From NCBI RefSeq assembly GCF_008831265.1, contig NZ_VTTH01000004.1:310001-374000 (forward strand): 64,000 bases of DNA, in the 5' to 3' direction. The stretch comes from Lacisediminimonas profundi. Lineage in GTDB: Bacteria; Pseudomonadota; Gammaproteobacteria; Burkholderiales; Burkholderiaceae_D. The position numbers and the translations under genes were made by a program. The notes under the pieces are model-generated. The model was not told where the DNA came from. It saw only the letters and a list, made by a program, of their open reading frames with translations, and ran no database searches. How positions within the stretch are numbered: position 1 is the stretch's first letter; the number at the start of each line of letters is the position of its first letter. Positions 63,560-64,000 of this stretch are shown here, piece after piece.

Positions 63560-64000
63560 ATGTTCTGGTACGTTGTCCATACGAAGCCACGTCAGGAATT
63601 TCGGGCCCTGCAGAATCTGGAGCAACAAGGGTATTCGTGTTTCCTTCCGGTGCTGCGGATGCAGATGGTCCGGGGTGGCAGTGTGGAGATGGCTGAAGAG
63701 CCATTGTTCCCACGCTATTTGTTCGTACGCCTTGATTCGTCCGTGACCGGAAAGAGCTGGACTCCTATCCGTTCCACAAAAGGTGTTTCCCGGCTTGTTA
63801 CATTTGGCAACCAGCCTGCCCGGATAGACGACACCTTGATAGAGTCGCTCCAGGCTCGCGAAGCACAGCCGCCTCGTACCTTGTTCACGCCGGGCGACCG
63901 GGTTAGCTGCACAGTTGGTCCTTTCGCAGGCCTGGAAGGGGTGTACCAGATGCTGGATGGCGATGCCCGCGCGCTTGTGCTGATCGAATTGCTCAGCAAG
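63560..64000 (+). CDS. RfaH/NusG-family transcription antitermination protein (3'-truncated by window)
   Basis: The first 147 residues are present and open to the window end. The start MFWYVVHTKPRQEFRALQNL and the segment EEPLFPRYLFVRLD are typical of the NusG N-terminal domain. STKGVSRLVTFGNQPARI and the KOW motif region FTPGDRVSCTVGPFAGLEG resemble RfaH more than housekeeping NusG. Such paralogues ride on RNA polymerase and prevent termination in long operons, usually for lipopolysaccharide or capsule. Its place at the end of the window suggests a polysaccharide cluster further right. No perfect ops sequence was found upstream. Confidence 0.9.
   Translation, partial: MFWYVVHTKPRQEFRALQNLEQQGYSCFLPVLRMQMVRGGSVEMAEEPLFPRYLFVRLDSSVTGKSWTPIRSTKGVSRLVTFGNQPARIDDTLIESLQAREAQPPRTLFTPGDRVSCTVGPFAGLEGVYQMLDGDARALVLIELLSK

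Overview
The window looks like a chromosomal segment of a betaproteobacterium of the order Burkholderiales, most likely the Oxalobacteraceae (Herbaspirillum / Noviherbaspirillum type). This is inferred from high G+C, from protein sequences, and from gene orders typical of that group: surf1-ctaA-ctaB-sco, ftsYEX-rpoH, lolB-ispE-tRNA-prs-rplY-pth-ychF, and rapZ-hprK-ptsN. No taxonomic search could be run.

Layout. 1-3.4 kb: tail of a cytochrome c oxidase assembly cluster (SURF1 end, a Sco-like membrane protein, heme A and heme O synthases, a Sco copper lipoprotein). 3.4-7.3 kb, minus strand: rpoH, preceded by a perfect CIRCE element, and the ftsY-ftsE-ftsX operon. 7.4-11.6 kb: an active/inactive pair of M16 peptidases, rsmD, coaD and a ferredoxin. 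11.6-12.7 kb: an mARC-like MOSC protein and a candidate small RNA with its own promoter and terminator. 13.0-20.0 kb: a distinctly A+T-richer island encoding a Bug-type binding protein, a split acyl-CoA dehydrogenase pair, a thiolase, an SDR dehydrogenase and a CoA-transferase. 20.2-27.7 kb, minus strand: ychF, pth, rplY, prs, tRNA-Gln, ispE, lolB and a TPR lipoprotein. 27.8-31.8 kb: mutM, a dynamin-like GTPase and mutY. 31.8-37.5 kb, minus strand: a Lon-N-domain protein, rapZ, hprK, ptsN, queF and ilvA. 37.6-54.7 kb, plus strand: a YqaA-like protein, a very large FAD/Fe-S oxidoreductase, a HIT protein, a DUF971 protein, ubiE, a Tim44-domain protein, ubiJ, ubiB, a Na+/solute symporter, an FmdB-type zinc ribbon protein, a DUF502 protein, aspS, nudB, an EEP-family hydrolase, cardiolipin synthase and Hsp15. 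54.8-61.9 kb: a TetR-regulated fatty-acid beta-oxidation operon. 62.1-64.0 kb: a degenerate stand-alone ABC ATPase, rnpB (RNase P RNA) and the start of an RfaH-like antiterminator cut by the window end.

How it fits together. Most of the window is core housekeeping: terminal oxidase assembly, envelope and division, translation, ubiquinone synthesis, nucleotide and CoA supply, and DNA repair. Two separate beta-oxidation modules are present. The high-G+C one (54.9-61.9 kb) has the look of the resident fatty-acid pathway. The low-G+C island (13-20 kb) looks acquired and, from its split dehydrogenase, may handle bulky acyl-CoA substrates such as steroid or terpenoid side chains. The RfaH-like gene at the right edge suggests that a polysaccharide locus may begin just beyond the window.

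The observations most worth following up are the candidate anti-Shine-Dalgarno small RNA (about 12.56-12.66 kb), the island with its two-subunit dehydrogenase lacking a hydratase gene, the ABC ATPase that has lost nearly all catalytic motifs except Walker A, two unrelated 14-bp tandem repeats that each begin over a stop codon, and a -10 box located in the loop of a hairpin at 48.7 kb.
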